A stretch of DNA of 5,904 bases, from the NCBI GenBank assembly GCA_027079365.1, contig JALWVW010000148.1, positions 1-5,904 of the forward strand, written 5' to 3'. The position numbers were made by a program, and so were the translations under genes. Within the stretch, counting starts at the first letter, position 1; the number at the start of each line of letters is the position of its first letter. The DNA is from Campylobacteraceae bacterium. GTDB lineage: Bacteria > Campylobacterota > Campylobacteria > Campylobacterales > Sulfurovaceae. The notes under the pieces were generated by a model. The model was not told the origin of the DNA, made no database searches, and worked only from the letters and a program-made list of their open reading frames with translations. Positions 5,435 to 5,904 of this stretch are shown here, piece by piece.

Positions 5435-5904
5435 ATGGAATATGCACAAAATGTGACAGAATTGATTGGAAAGACGCCACTGGTCAAGCTCAAAAGAGCC
5501 AGCATGAATGAGACAATAGTGTTGGGAAAATGTGAGTTTCTCAACCCTACGCATTCAGTCAAGGACCGCATCGGATATAGTATGATTCAAGATGCGCTCA
5601 AAAATAACCTGATCAACCACGAGACAACGATCATCGAGCCTACCAGTGGCAATACGGGTATAGGTCTGGCAGCTGTCTGTGCGGCAGAGGGGTTGAGACT
5701 GATCCTGACCATGCCAGATTCAATGAGCGTGGAACGAAGGCGAATTCTTGGTGCGCTGGGAGCAGAGCTGGTGCTGACAGATGCTACTCTGGGAATGCAG
5801 GGATCCATAGACAAGGCAGTCGAGATCTTCAATGAAACAGAGAATGCCTATATTCCTCTGCAATTTGCCAACAGAGCCAACCCGCAGATTCACCGTGAGA
5901 GTAC
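5435..5904 (+). CDS. cysK: Cysteine synthase (O-acetylserine sulfhydrylase), 3' end outside window
   Basis: This PLP enzyme of fold type II joins O-acetylserine and sulfide to give cysteine and acetate. The frame runs open from the ATG to the window end, giving 156 codons, about half of the usual 300 or so residues. ELIGKTPLVKL at 9-19 is the typical N-terminus. NPTHSVKDRIG at 37-47 carries the Schiff-base Lys43, and EPTSGNTGIGLA (from Glu68) holds the Thr70-Thr74 substrate loop. TMPDSMSVERRRILGALGA and the later ANRANPQIH resemble the corresponding stretches of E. coli CysK, which favours cysK over cysM. The residues before SVKD are Thr-His, where many homologues have Gly-Gly, Ser-Phe or similar. 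It follows metY by 46 bp, so both sulfide-fixing enzymes are probably co-expressed. The Gly-rich phosphate loop and C-terminus are not visible, so CysM or a cystathionine beta-synthase-like homologue is not fully excluded. Confidence 0.9.
   Translation, partial: MEYAQNVTELIGKTPLVKLKRASMNETIVLGKCEFLNPTHSVKDRIGYSMIQDALKNNLINHETTIIEPTSGNTGIGLAAVCAAEGLRLILTMPDSMSVERRRILGALGAELVLTDATLGMQGSIDKAVEIFNETENAYIPLQFANRANPQIHRES

Overview
The window looks like chromosome from a sulfur-metabolising member of the Campylobacterota (Sulfurovum/Sulfurimonas-like). This rests on protein character: a Pal whose OmpA motif has Asn where enterobacterial Pal has His, plus a C-terminal cysteine pair; a compact tolB-pal-cpoB run; and AT-rich spacers with near-consensus TATAAT boxes. 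The genus is an inference from memory of these families, not a search result. All supported genes are on the + strand; long minus-strand frames are antisense shadows.

Region 1 (1-1206) is the 3' part of one large gene that enters from outside the window. The frame is open from base 1, so the first in-frame ATG at 526 is internal. The visible 401 residues form three zones: a His/Gly/Ser/Lys pentapeptide repeat, a Tyr/Cys-rich heptad segment with an internal 64-residue-period duplication, and two SdrD-B-like calcium-binding beta domains that end almost at the stop codon. It is probably a secreted or surface structural protein of unknown role and is the most unusual item here. A perfect 12-bp inverted repeat follows it and probably ends transcription.

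Region 2 (1207-3981) begins with a 243-bp spacer holding that terminator and an extended -10 promoter. It continues with the envelope operon tolB (periplasmic beta-propeller), pal (outer-membrane lipoprotein binding peptidoglycan) and cpoB/ybgF (periplasmic coiled coil plus TPR). The motor genes tolQ, tolR and tolA are not next to them in this window. A small hairpin with a T run follows cpoB.

Region 3 (3982-5904) is a sulfide-assimilation pair. metY encodes O-acetylhomoserine sulfhydrylase (homocysteine from O-acetylhomoserine and sulfide). cysK encodes O-acetylserine sulfhydrylase (cysteine from O-acetylserine and sulfide) and is cut by the window end. The two are 46 bp apart and probably share a promoter just upstream of metY, so the cell would fix sulfide directly into both sulfur amino acids.
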